Assembly (NCBI GenBank): GCA_024362935.1
Contig: JANCRA010000033.1
Coordinates: 8,265,001 to 8,329,000 of the forward strand
Length of the DNA: 64,000 nt
DNA from: Setophaga petechia
Taxonomy: Eukaryota > Chordata > Aves > Passeriformes > Parulidae
Reading direction: 5' to 3'
Position numbers and translations under genes: made by a program
In this document: positions 35,546-47,104 of the stretch, piece after piece
Layout: each line of letters begins with the position of its first letter
Position numbering within the stretch: the first letter of the stretch is position 1
The notes under the pieces: model-generated
What the model saw: only the letters and a program-made list of their open reading frames with translations
The model's database searches: none
Told to the model about the DNA's origin: nothing

Positions 35546-36462
35546 ACAGGTGACAAACACAGGTACAAACACAGGTACACACACAGGTGACAAACACAGG
35601 TGACAAACACAGATAACAAACACAGGTACAAACACAGGTGACAAACACAGGTACAAACACAGGTGACAAACACAGGTGACAAACACAGGTACAGACACAG
35701 GTACAAACACAGGTGACAAACACAGGTGACAAACACAGGTACAAACACAGGTACAAACACAGCTACAAACACAGGTGACAAACACAGGTGACAAACACAG
35801 GTGACAAACACAGGTAACAAACACAGGTAACAAACACAGGTACAAACACAGGTAACAAACACAGGTGACAAACACAGGTAACAAACACAGGTACAAACAC
35901 AGGTAACAAACACAGGTGACAAACACAGGTAACAAACACAGGTACAAACACAGGTACAAACACAGGTACAAACACAGGTAACAAACACAGGTACAAATAC
36001 AGGTACAAACACAGCTACAAACACAGGTGACAAACACAGGTAACAAACAGGTGACAAACACAGGTACAAACAGAGGTAACAAACACAGGTACAAACACAG
36101 GTACAAACACAGGTACAAACACAGGTACAAACACAGGTGACAAACACAGGTAACAAATACAGGTAACAAACACAGGTACAAACACAGGTGACAAACACAG
36201 GTAACAAATACAGGTAACAAACACAGGTACAAACACAGGTGACAAACACAGGTACACACACAGGTACAAACACAGGTAACAAACACAGGTAACAAACACA
36301 GGTACAAACACAGGTAACAAACACAGGTACAAACACAGGTGACAAACACAGGTGACAAACACAGGTACAAACACAGGTACAAACACAGGTAACAAACACA
36401 GGTACAAACACAGGTAACAAACACAGGTACAAACACAGGTGACAAACACAGGTAACAAACAG
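35546..36462. repeat. 0.9 kb tandem array of 12- and 13-base units (ACAAACACAGGT type)
   Basis: About 70 units alternate among GTACAAACACAG (12 bases), GTGACAAACACAG and GTAACAAACACAG (13 bases). A 51-base higher-order unit (12+13+13+13) appears twice at about 35840-35940, and another, marked by the private variant AAATACAG, twice at about 36125-36228. All three minus-strand frames are open because no unit can make a stop there. About 21 units contain CAGGTG. Confidence 0.97.
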
Positions 36463-39400
36463 AGTTTCACTGCAGCAAACTTCTCCTCCTGCAGGCACTG
36501 CATGAGCAGAGAGGGATCACCACCACTGCTGTCCCCCTTTGCAGAAGGAGGGATACTAAACAAGCCATCCAACACAGCATTTTACACAAAATACAATTTC
36601 CATTCACCTCCACGATATTTGGGTATTTCTCTGCCAGGCAAGGGAACACAGAGAGTCTGATCCCGATTTTCCTGTCTTGTTGCAGCCAACAGAGCCAAAG
36701 CTGCAGCAACTGGGAGAAGAATCAGCCTGTGATCCTTTGAAATCCCTTTCAAAATGGGAAAACTTTTAAGGTCCTGCCTGAAATATTCTCTCTGAGAGTC
36801 CCAAGCTCAGGTGGCTCTGGGAGCACAAACTTGCAACCAATTTTGCCTGGAATTAGGGGGAATCAGCTCCTATCACTCTCTTGATTACCAATGTAAACAC
36901 ACTGTGTGTTTATTATTCCCTCTGTTATTTCATCATTTATTGATTTGATTTATTTATTTGCTCTTTTGTTATTTACTGCCTCCAGCAGCAGCGCTGCCCT
37001 GCCAAAATCTTCTACCAACTTGGAATAAAATTCTTCCTTCCCCCAAAATCTCCCTGCTTTGATGCACTCCAGCATTTTCCTCTCTCTCTTTCCACCCAGC
37101 TCTGAGATGCTGCCCCACAGTTTCCTTGCAGATATAAAGACCTTTTAATTGTAAGAATTCTAATAATTTTCAGCAGTAAAATAAGTACTGTTGGCTCTGC
37201 TCTGCAGAGAAACTTGTGCAAAACAAATCAATCCATGTCAAAAGGAAAAACGTCCAACTGATATGGAAATAAACACAGTGTCCAAGTATCTATCAAGATT
37301 CATAAAATAACGGAAATTTCAAGGGAAGAAAAAAAAAAATCACAGAAACCCAAATGTGAAGCTGTGTTCTTTTAAATTGGGTCTCAAATGATCCAAGGAA
37401 GGGTTGAGAGCCAGGGCCAGTGCACAGATCATTTACAGATCATAATCACCCCAGTCTCAGTCTGCATTCCTGCCCTGTCCTAAGTGATATCTGACATTTA
37501 TCACTTGGGACAGAGCATGAAAAAAGAGGCAGCAACAACAGGAGGCTGCAGCTGCACTGGCTCAGCTTTTCCTGAATCTCAGCAAGAAATAACAACTCTG
37601 AGTTATGGGCAAAAACCTCCAGAAATCAGAGAGGTCATTACTGACAGAAACAACTTCTCCAGCACAGGTACCATGATGTCACCACTGCTGAAGAGAGGGA
37701 CCTCAGAGGGTACAAAAAAGCCATTTATTATTTCCAGCAGAAGTGGATCTGGGGCCTGCAGGAGGTCACAAAACACTCCAGTGATCAAAAATCCAGACTG
37801 AAGTCCTGAAAGAGCTGAAAGGATGGATTAACTATGACCCAACTCTCTACTACCCAGCTCTATAACAGAGCAACAAAACTTTATACAAAACTTTATGAAT
37901 TGCCCCATTTTTTTTTTTTTGGAGCCTCTCAGACTTGGAAGGAAACACAGCAGAGGGCATCTGACCTCTACCAAATTACTCAGAATACTGACTTTGAATG
38001 ATGAATTGCTGCTGCAGGCAAGTCCAAATATATATTTTTAAAAAGCCATTAAAAAAGGGCTATTTAAAAATGTTTACTGAATTAAAATACAGTTATTATT
38101 GTTGCAGTCATCCCAAGGGTAAGTGCAGAATTTCCAAGTGATTAAATCCACACAAAAAGCTAATTTCTCCATTTTTGTTTTAATTTCTCCCTCCTCCATT
38201 TCATCAGCATTCAACTGGGACACCACCCCTGGAGGTCTGCCCGTGGGCAGAGGAGCAAATGGGCCTGGGTGTTTATTGGGGCATCATTTTCTGTCTGTGT
38301 GGCATCATTGATTTCCTGGGGAAGGGCCCAAGCCAGGTCAGGATCCACTCTCTGAGCAGCCAATCCATCAGGTGGGAGCAGGTGGCATAAGGAATGGCTG
38401 GAAAAGGAGGAAAAGCTGAAATGGATGGAAGTGGGAAAGTAATGAGAAAGTGATCAGTGGAAGTCCAAGCAGCAGGAAATCAATCAATCAAAGCAGAGCA
38501 GGGCAGAGCTCGCTCTGAGAGGGTTCCCTTCAATGTGAGCAGGGCTTCAACCTCCACACAACACAGAAATCTGAAAGGTTTTCCCTCAAAATTCTCCTGG
38601 GAAGCAGGAGGATGAGCAGAGCAGGATTTTTGGAGAGATGCAGAGAGAAAGCTCAGCCTGCTTTCTGAGAGATGCAGGGAGAGGCTGGGACAAGGAACAT
38701 TGCAGGGAATTCTGGACATTGCATTTCCATCCATGTTCCAACTGTGATTGTTCTGTGGGAATGTGGCACAGGATCTGCACTCAGATTTTAAACAGACCCC
38801 TGGAGCAATAATTGAAATAAAATAGAGTGGGAAGTGCACAGTGTTCTAATAAAAGACTCACACACTAACTGGACTTCCAGAACTGAAACCCACCCAATTT
38901 ACTGAGGCTTGGATTCAAACCAGGAAAATCCATTTGCTACCAAAAATCTGATTATTCATGACAAAAAATCTCTTGCACTTTATCTAGCACAGGTTTTGTA
39001 CTGAGTGCTGATAATGTGAAAGCAAAACTTGTGATTTCTGCTGGTTTTATCAGTGGGAGCTGTGCAAGTGGAGCTCTGCAGAGCTTTTTGACACACACGA
39101 GGATACTCGGGCTGTGGACACCAAGCCCTACTTGATTTGTTAAGTAGAGAAAGTCCCTTAGGATTTTATGGGTAAAGTTGATTTGGAGCTATAAAATTGA
39201 AGCATTTATTACAGACCAGAGGCCAACAACACTTCATTACAGACTGTCTAAACACTTTCAGTTTATCCACTAGGTTCAAATCCAAACAATTCTTCCCTTT
39301 CAAAGCATTTTGGCCTGCTTTTCTTTCTCTTTCTACCAGCAATAACACCTTAAAAATGCATTTTTAATGTGTTTATCAATCTAAAATTTAAATGAAGGCA

Positions 39401-40030
39401 AAGCCTGCCACAGAACAAGCCAATACCTGCACAAGGTTTGTCTTGAACAACTCTCAGTTCTCCTTGTCTGCATGGGCTAATTGCTGTATCCACCAATGCA
39501 CAGCTGGAATTTGACCAGTCTGTATCTGAATTTTAGAATTTTGTCATTTTATTTTATTTTATTTTTATTATACTGCTCCTTCTGTGCAGTCAGTTCCCTC
39601 ACAAAATGGAAGTGGGTTGCACAAACAAGAGAAAAACACGTTTAAAGGAAGAACTTGCAGAAAGACTGAAACTGCTTTTAATCCATTATTTAGGAATTTA
39701 CCATGTTTTAGTCTCTGCCCTTTCAAACAAGTCTTTAAACACTCACTGGGAGGAAAAGCAGCCAAAAGTGTCAGGGGCAGCTTGATTCCACCAACTCTTG
39801 GGGTCTGTGGAGCTGAGGGGAGAAGCCTGACTCTGAAGGCTTTCATTTCTAATCATTTTTCAGATGTTAAGGATATATTAACTTTTCCATGTACAAGAAG
39901 CTGAATTTCTTACTGGCTTGACTCTCCTGAAGCAAAAGGATTTGGGGAGGAAGAATTGGCTCAATGTTTTGTTTTTCTTGGCTCTCTCTTGTTCCTGGTG
40001 CTGTTTTTTTTTTGTCTGATGGGCACCCAC
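36463..40030. other. Non-coding DNA, TSHZ2 intron
   Basis: No gene or RNA is recognised. A T-run lies near 37908 and a (TTTTA)-type run at about 39546-39570. Open frames up to about 120 codons have no similarity I know and no splice support. Confidence 0.55.
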
Positions 40031-40110
40031 AGATCACAGAATCAGAGAATCATTTAGGTTGGAAAAGACACCCACGGTCATTGAGCCCAACCATTAATTC
40101 CAGAAATATT
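40031..40110 (-). mobile_element. CR1 LINE 3' terminal fragment
   Basis: ATCACAGAATCAGAGAATCA followed by TTTAGGTTGGAAAAGAC and GGTCATTGAGCCCAACCATT is the reverse complement of the avian CR1 3' end, including degraded octamers. Only the terminal 80 bases or so are clear. Confidence 0.85.
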
Positions 40111-43100
40111 TTTGGGGGGATTGATTCCAATTTGTGGAAGGCAAAGTGTTGCCCACCACTTTGGAAATGAAACACTGAATTCCCACTTCACCTCCTCTGT
40201 TATCATGAATCTTAAACAAACAAAAAAAGGATAAGATGATTTCCCATATTATTTCCTAATTTGTTCATCCTCATGTGATTCAGAGACAACCTCTCATATG
40301 AAATTCATCATCTTCCCAACACAATTCAGTCTCCTCCACCAGCACCAACTGCCCCAAGGTGGTTTCACCTCTGTCTCCTCTTCCTTCCTCATTTTTTGCC
40401 TTTTCTCCTCGGCACTGGTGAAAATGCTGATGTGGGAATGTGACATATGCGACACTGGAGGAAGCAGACAATTAAAGGTCAAAAATTCAAGTGTTTTTCT
40501 GTTCCACCCTGCATAAACCCATTGCTGTCAGGGAGGCAATCATGTCTGCAAATGCACTTTACGGGGCTGAAATCTGCTTCTCAACTTAAACCATGAAACA
40601 TTTAAATATCAAAAACTTTGTTTTCTAATGAGCAAAGTATTGAGGGGGGAGAAATGAATTATATGCTTGATGTATACTGAAGGCTGGGAAAATTAAGGCC
40701 ATTTCCCATGGTGAGAATGCAGTGATTTCAGTTTGTGAGAATAAATTAAACCTTTGGGAGAATTTGTCTTCCATTAAATTGAACAGCTAAACAGGCACAG
40801 AAGATTTTAATGTCACCACCAGCAAACCCCAAAGGTTACAAAAAGAAAAAGAAACAGTGTTTGCTTGTTTGGAAGTTCTCTGTCTCTCTACCTAAGAAAA
40901 GATTCAAGCTGTAAATGTATGTTGAGACACAAAGACTCTTAAAGATCATAATTCCATTCCTATACCATATGCTATTAATGTCTGTCAACACTGTTTAGCC
41001 AGCAACTGCTGACAGAACCATATTTGCTATCTAAATACATCATAAATAAATCAGTAATGAACTGCTTTAGTAAACCTTCTGCACTGATTGGAAATACAGA
41101 TCGAGTAAACAAACTCTGGGGATAACATTTTGCAGCTCCAAGTACATACAAGTGTTTAATGTCAGTGACAAAGTCACTCACACCTCTCTCTCTGCAAGGC
41201 ACCAGGCGGGGAAAGAAAATCCTAAGGATGGCAAAAGTGTTTAATCAATTGTAGCAAATGTACCTGTCAGCATTCATCATATTACCTCTCCTAGGCTGGG
41301 TTTTTTTACCTGATGCAAATCTCAGCAAAGGGACTTTCAGCTGGGAACAAAACCAAACCCAGGGCTCAGTGCTGGTCCCTGGGCTAAGGAGAGGCCACCA
41401 CACCTGGCTGAGCTTCCTGGGCTCTGCCCTGCACACCCGAGCCAGCACAGCCTCTGCCCACTCCTTGCCAATCTGCAAAAGAGCAGATTTTGTCATGAAT
41501 ATCAGCCCTTTCCAGCTCAAAACCCAGGAGCCAGGAGTGCACCTCCAAGAGGATTCCTGATCCTCTGCAGGTTAACTGGGAGTTTTGCACTGCAGAGGTT
41601 CTGCTGCTCTTGATGGAAAAAAATGCAAATTTGTGCCAGATTTGGGCTTTGTGATCTGAAATACACTGAAATCGAAAACTTCAAGTAGTTTGTGAAGGTA
41701 CAAGATAAAAAATGGTAGGAAACATTCCCCTGTTTGTTCAAGCAAAACCTATCAAATGTCACCTGGACAAAAAAGGAACTGTTCAGTGAAGAGGGGCTGG
41801 AACTGGGACTTATCCTATGAGGTGGAATACTGAGAGACAGGAATTGGTAGTAATGTTGTCTGTTAGATGTAAAAAAAATCCACCAGCACCATAAAATTGT
41901 AACTCAATAAATATTTCCAGTCTTCCCAACTCTTTTTTGACACAGGTTTTTTGAAAGTTACTTTCTGACAGCTTTCTGGTAATTAGACACCACAGCTTTA
42001 TATCAGAGGAACAGTCTTAATTAAGACTGCAGAGAGATGCTAAAATTATAATTTCCTCTATGCTATATTTTAGCAGCAGAAATTCTTGGAGATCCCTGTG
42101 GGATGAGACTTTAGTCCAGAATAAAACAAGTGCTAATTTATCATGATGCTCACAATGGATGAGACTTTAAAAACCAGAACGGATCTCCTGGATGGAGGAT
42201 GCACGTTTCTCTTGACGCCATCAGACAACTGAATTACCCTTTGTTTCCCCCCAAGTTCACAGCCTGGTGCTGTGTAAGATGCAGAAAAGTCCCTGTTTAC
42301 AAATTCAGGGCTGCCAAGGCTCAGAAGCAGTGGCAGGTGTTATCCTTTACAGCAGGAATGGGCTCGAGCAGCTCCTGTGCCCTTCCAGAGGGATGGAATG
42401 GGATCCGTCCTGCCCTCCCTGCTGCCTGGAGCTGGGTGAGCAGTGCCCCGGGAAGGGGAAGGAGCCTGGGCTAAAACGAGCACAGCTCTGTGAGGGAAGA
42501 AGGGTAGAATCTTATCTTCCAATAAATCAGGATATAAATTTAAATTATGAGCACCTTAAGAAGACGGAGGTTCATGCAAAAGAATACAGTGTAAGACAAG
42601 GTTCCCTCTGGTGTCATTTGTTTTCGTGACAAGCTGCAGAGATTGCTGCAATAGAAGAAGTCCCAAGCTCCTAAATACCATCTCAAGTAGAGTTCATGTA
42701 AAAAAGAAGAGAAGTGGCACCGTCTGGATGATAAACATTCATATTTTACAACCTTTCAGTTTATTTACTGATATATCTTTTTCTAACTATATTTGTTGTT
42801 TGTATCAGCTTGCCTAGGCAAAACAGAGCCATACATAATTCAGGGCTAAAATTGCCATCAAGTCACCGCAGAATCGAAACAAATAGACCCCAAACGTATA
42901 TTTTTCATTAATAACCCTCCATTACCAAGTTCCGACACTTGGAGCCCAAAAATAAATAAATAAAGCGGCAAGATAAAGAAGAAAGACACCTCATTATTTA
43001 ATGCCAGCCTGGCTGGCTGTGCTCTGGAGCAGGTGGAGGCGTTGTCTGAAGTTGTGACCCGGGAGCAGCGGCCGGGGCTGGCAGGGGACAGCACGGAGGA

Positions 43101-43199
43101 GCCACCAGAGCTCGGCCAAAGCTGTCACCAGCCCTCAAGCCTGCGAGACAAGGCTAAGTGTGGAGGCTCCCGTGCCACTTACACATTTCATTTTGTGCT
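40111..43199. other. Non-coding DNA, TSHZ2 intron
   Basis: No gene seen. A GC-richer patch lies at 42340-42480, and a CpG-bearing patch (GACCCGGGAGCAGCGGCCGG) at about 43057. Short AATA repeats occur near 42950. Confidence 0.5.
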
Positions 43200-43202
43200 G
43201 TC

Positions 43203-43290
43203 TTCCTGTCCAAAAAAAAAAAAAAAAAGGAAGAAGAGGGGGGAAAAAGGGAGGGGTGGAGTGGGGAAAAGGAGAGAGGAGCAAAAGAAC
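43203..43290 (+). repeat. A-run and long polypurine tract with G-clusters
   Basis: A 16-base or longer A-run leads into purine-rich sequence with G-runs (GGGGGG, GGG, GGGG, GGGG) at about 43227-43266, interrupted by only a few T. It could adopt triplex or G-quadruplex structure on the plus strand. Confidence 0.8.
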
Positions 43291-43599
43291 TGTTAATTTT
43301 CAGCTGAAAATAGCAGCTGCTAATGGGCTTTTGCACTCCTTTAGCTGCTGCAAGGTCATGGTCAGAAGTAGCCTGTGATTGATTCTAAAGAGAAGCTCGG
43401 CTCATGTCTGTAATGGACATTAAAAAATCTGAAAGGAGCTCAAAAGGGAAAACAAAAAATGTGACACATTTTATGGAGCCCTGGAGTCCTCCAGGTTCTC
43501 AGGATGAACTTGGAGGGTGGAGTCATGGCCTGTTTTTTTAATTGTCCCTCATAATAATTATTGCATTACAAGGAACAATTAATGCTGTAGATTAGTCTA

Positions 43600-43920
43600 A
43601 CTTCATCAATTTTATGGCCATTTTATTGCTCTTTCTTGCAGCTGCGAGAGGCAGAGCCCGCCTCCTCCATCCCCGTGTGTAAAGGGTTAAATGAGATGAG
43701 TGACAGCCTTTCTGCATGATTTACAACTTGGAGCCCTGTAGTGAAACCAGCGCTTGATGGATGATCCTGAAAGACGGAGACTAACCATAAATCATGTCTT
43801 TGAATCATTGACAAAGATAAAGGAGAGAAAGAAAAAGCACTGGCATTGACATTCATTCTCCCAATAATGTACATTGACTAGTTACAATACAGAGCCTTAA
43901 TTAAAAAAGCGAACTCCAAG
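43600..43920. promoter_or_regulatory. Candidate conserved non-coding element
   Basis: Balanced, repeat-free sequence with several developmental-factor-like words: GATGAGTGACAGCC (MEIS-like TGACAG), TAAATCATG, AATCATTGACAAAG and TTAATTAAAA. Retained CpGs at 43644-43675 and 43745-43785. Regulatory role is inferred from texture. Confidence 0.35.
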
Positions 43921-45728
43921 TAGGCACCTCAGTGCAGCAGAGCCCCGTGCAAATCACAAACACAAGTTCCAGCCGCATCCAGGAGAGCTCACCTCGCTGG
44001 GAAAGGCTGGGATGTGCTCTGGGGAAACAAAACCCACTAACCACGCTCCCAACCTCCTCGGTATTTAGCGCCCAGCTTTCCCTTTTTGTGCCGCTCCTTA
44101 ATTTCAGCTGATTGTCAGAGCCCCCCGCCCCGGCAAGGTGCGAGCTGCGCTGTTTGAGGCGCTGCTGGGATGCAGAGATGCCAATCTCCGCAGCAAAACA
44201 AAGGAAGGGCTGTTATTATCCCTGCCGCACAGAAATCCAGGGACTGCTCCCGGAGATCTGGGGATGGGCTCAGAAAAAGGGGAATGTGTTTGTATATCGG
44301 GATAGCTCTGTGACACAAAGGTGCTGGAGCTCAGAGGGAAGCACATCCATCCAAGGTTTCCAAATTTCTGGTGGGGATGAGAAGAAAGCTCAAGTTCCCT
44401 GAGGAAGAGGTCATTGCTCAAGGTGCCACTTGTGCCCACTCACAGGAAGGAATTCCCGACCTGCCCATCTGCAAACATCAGCAGCACCTGAATGATTCCT
44501 GCCCAAAAGCACAGCTACCACCTTCCCCTGCCAGAGCTGGCTCACGGCAATACAGCTAATACTGCACAAGAAGTCAGAGAAACCTCAAAAAAGCAGATTC
44601 CAAGAGACTAAAGAGATGTATAGAAATGAAATACCAAAGGAAAGAATCTGGAGAGAAGAGAAAGGCCTAGAGATGCTCATTCCCCACTGTGCTTAATCTT
44701 TTCAAAACAAAGTCACAGATCTAAAAAGTTCATGTGCTCACATGAGAGAAAACACCAGGGAATGAACTCCCAACTTTTCCAAGTCTTGTGCCTTTCCCAA
44801 ATCTTTCTGATTTGTCAAGCATTTAATCCTCATGGTTGCAAAAAAATATTGGGATTTCACACATGGTAAAACTCAATTATAAAAACAAAACAAAAGAGGA
44901 CAGGCAGCACTAAGCAGGTTTTTGTTGGTTAAGGAAAGCAGCTTCTACCAGAGGGAACAACTTGAACAGCTGAGGAGGCAATCAGGGCCTGTTTTAGAAG
45001 GCACAACAATCATAATAAATTCCCTTTATTTATTTGAACAAAATATTTCCCACTCTTCCCTCTGCCTGGCCTTAGCTCTCCTTTTCCTCTACTCCTTTCC
45101 CAGTCCTTCAGGTGATTATGAATATTTTCAAGTGCATGTGTCTGTACAGAAAATCTAAAGACTTCACAGACATGAGCACCCCTGTGCTGGCAGCAAAGCC
45201 AAAGAAGCACATTGTAAAAATTATTGATATCCAGCTCCTTATTTACAATTTGCAAGTTTCTTTAAGCACAGCATTTGTAATTCAAAACCTTTTCAGCAAA
45301 TGCTAACAGCATTTTGATGCAGGTTGACTTGGACCAGGTACACAGGAGGTTTTTTTCCCCTGGATTGTATGAAATAGAGCTTGGTTTCAAATTTCTAAAG
45401 CAAATGTGTTGTCGTGTTGGATTGATTGGATCTGCCATTTCTTTTCCTTAAGCATTTGCTGAAGTTTATTTTTCCAATAAACATTTCTATTACAAACAAT
45501 TTCCTCAGATATTTACCAGCAGTTAGAGGGGAGAAAACACAGTCCCTTACTTGAAGTTGTTTATAAATTCAAAAGGATGTGCATTGCCTCCTTCCCTTCC
45601 ACTTCTGTGCCCTGTCCCAGCCTCAGTTTTTGGTTTAAATTCTTCCTCTGTGTTACAAAAAATATGCCAGGAGCTCCTGAGAAAGCTCTGTTAGTAGAAT
45701 ATATTGCTGGAGTGAAATACATCAGCAT
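43921..45728. other. Non-coding DNA, TSHZ2 intron
   Basis: A CpG-bearing patch at 44055-44240 (GCCCCGGCAAGGTGCGAGC and neighbours) is followed by ordinary AT-rich sequence. No exon signals were convincing. Confidence 0.5.
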
Positions 45729-45912
45729 GAAGCTGTGCCAAGGGAGGTTTAGGTTGGATACCAGGAAATCTTCCCCCAGAGGGTGCTGGCACAGCCCCAG
45801 GGCTGCCAGAGCTCCAGGGGGCTTGGACAGCAAGGGATGCTCAGGGTGGGGTTGGTGGGGGTCTGGGCAGGGCCAGGAGCTGGACTCTGCTGATATTCCA
45901 TGATTCTATGAA
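45729..45912 (+). mobile_element. CR1 LINE 3' fragment with terminal octamer
   Basis: GGGAGGTTTAGGTTGGATAC and AGGAAATCTTCCCCCAGAGG, then GGTGCTGGCACAGCCCCAGG and CTCCAGGGGGCTTGGACAGC, follow the CR1 3' end. It finishes at CCATGATTCTATGAA, the octamer that replaces a poly(A) tail in CR1. It is 5' truncated and shortened in the middle. Confidence 0.9.
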
Positions 45913-46528
45913 ATTGTCAAACTTGGAAAAATTACCCTGTATCTCCTCTTTCAAGGAAGAGAAAGAAGTAAGGCAGAAAAGAACTGAAATTCCAATTTTT
46001 GTTTGGAAACAAAAGAGTACCTGAAAGTAACAGGTTTAGAAGCACAGGGAGAAAAGGTGATGGCAACTGAACTCAGATGTATCCAGGTTCAGCCTCTGCT
46101 GGATTTTCTGGTCACAATTCCCATGGCACAGCACCAATATCCACTTTTTAATACCACAGAGCACCACAGGAAATCAGAATCCAGCTGAGTGCTCCCTAAT
46201 CAATCCACAGTAAATGATTCTGGGCTAAACACAATGGCAGTACTTCCAGTCCCTAAAAAAAGTCACATTTGGGCCAGAGCAGAGAGCCTGGTTTCAGTTT
46301 GCTCCTTTAATCAGTGGCCTGATTTCCAAAGCAGCTGGCTGCCTGAAGGAGCACAGCTATCCTCATGATAGCATTTTGCTAAATCTTGAGGTGATGGAGA
46401 AGACAGACATTGAGCAGCCACGGGAAATGACCCTGAAATCAAGCAAGGTGTTCCACTAAGAGGCAAATACACCTTTGTTGTAAAGTGTAGAGGATGCAGA
46501 AGATGTCACTCAGGGCTGCCCTCCAGGA

Positions 46529-46573
46529 GTGTGAGTGTGAGTGTGAGTGTGAGTGTGAGTGTGTGTGTGTGTG
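46529..46573. repeat. (TGTGAG)n/(TG)n microsatellite
   Basis: Five to six copies of GAGTGT pass into a pure (TG)n run. Confidence 0.95.
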
Positions 46574-46857
46574 CTGCACCCCAGAGACTGTGGGAATTAA
46601 CTCAGGATCAGCTTGGGGAGGATTTGGGATGCAGTGTGGGTCACTCCTGATTCCCAGGAATGCAGCCGAGGGGCCAAGCTGGGACTGGGGGGGACAAGAG
46701 CTCCCCTGGTGCCAGGCTGAGGGTGAAAGGCTGGTTCAGAGGTGCCAGGGAAATGCCCCCTGAGGTTACAGCAGTGGAGTTACAGGCCTGGACAGGACCA
46801 GGGTGTGTGAGGAGAGCACTGGCTCTGGGAGAGGCACAGCTCCAGCCCTGCATCCTC

Positions 46858-47104
46858 CAGATGTGCCCAGGGAGGGCAGTTTGCACTTTGCTGTGCCCCA
46901 GATGTGCCCAGGAAGGGCAGTTTGCAGTTTGCTGTGCCCCAGATGTGCCCAGGGAGGGCAGTTTGCACTTTGCTGTGCCCCAGATGTGCCCAGGGAGGGC
47001 AGTTTGCAGTTTGCTGTGCCCCAGATGTGCCCAGGGAGGGCAGTTTGCAGTTTGCTGTGCCCCAGATGTGCCCAGAGAGGGCAGTTTGCACTTTGCTGTG
47101 CCCT
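46858..47104. repeat. Minisatellite, six 41-base units
   Basis: Units contain AGATGTGCCCAGGGAGGGCA then GTTTGCASTTTGCTGTGCCC. A C/G variant (CACTTTGC or CAGTTTGC) follows the order C, G, C, G, G, C across units. There are no stops in several frames, giving spurious open frames of about 100-200 codons. Confidence 0.95.

Noticed and set aside
35546..36462. CRISPR-like regular repeat
   Set aside because: The units are contiguous with no unique spacers, and this is vertebrate DNA; it is a satellite-type array.
35431..36498. Minus-strand 355-codon Cys/Val/Leu-rich open frame
   Set aside because: It is the translation of the 12/13-base array. All three minus frames are open there because the unit cannot create stops, and the mix of 12- and 13-base units makes the frame drift.
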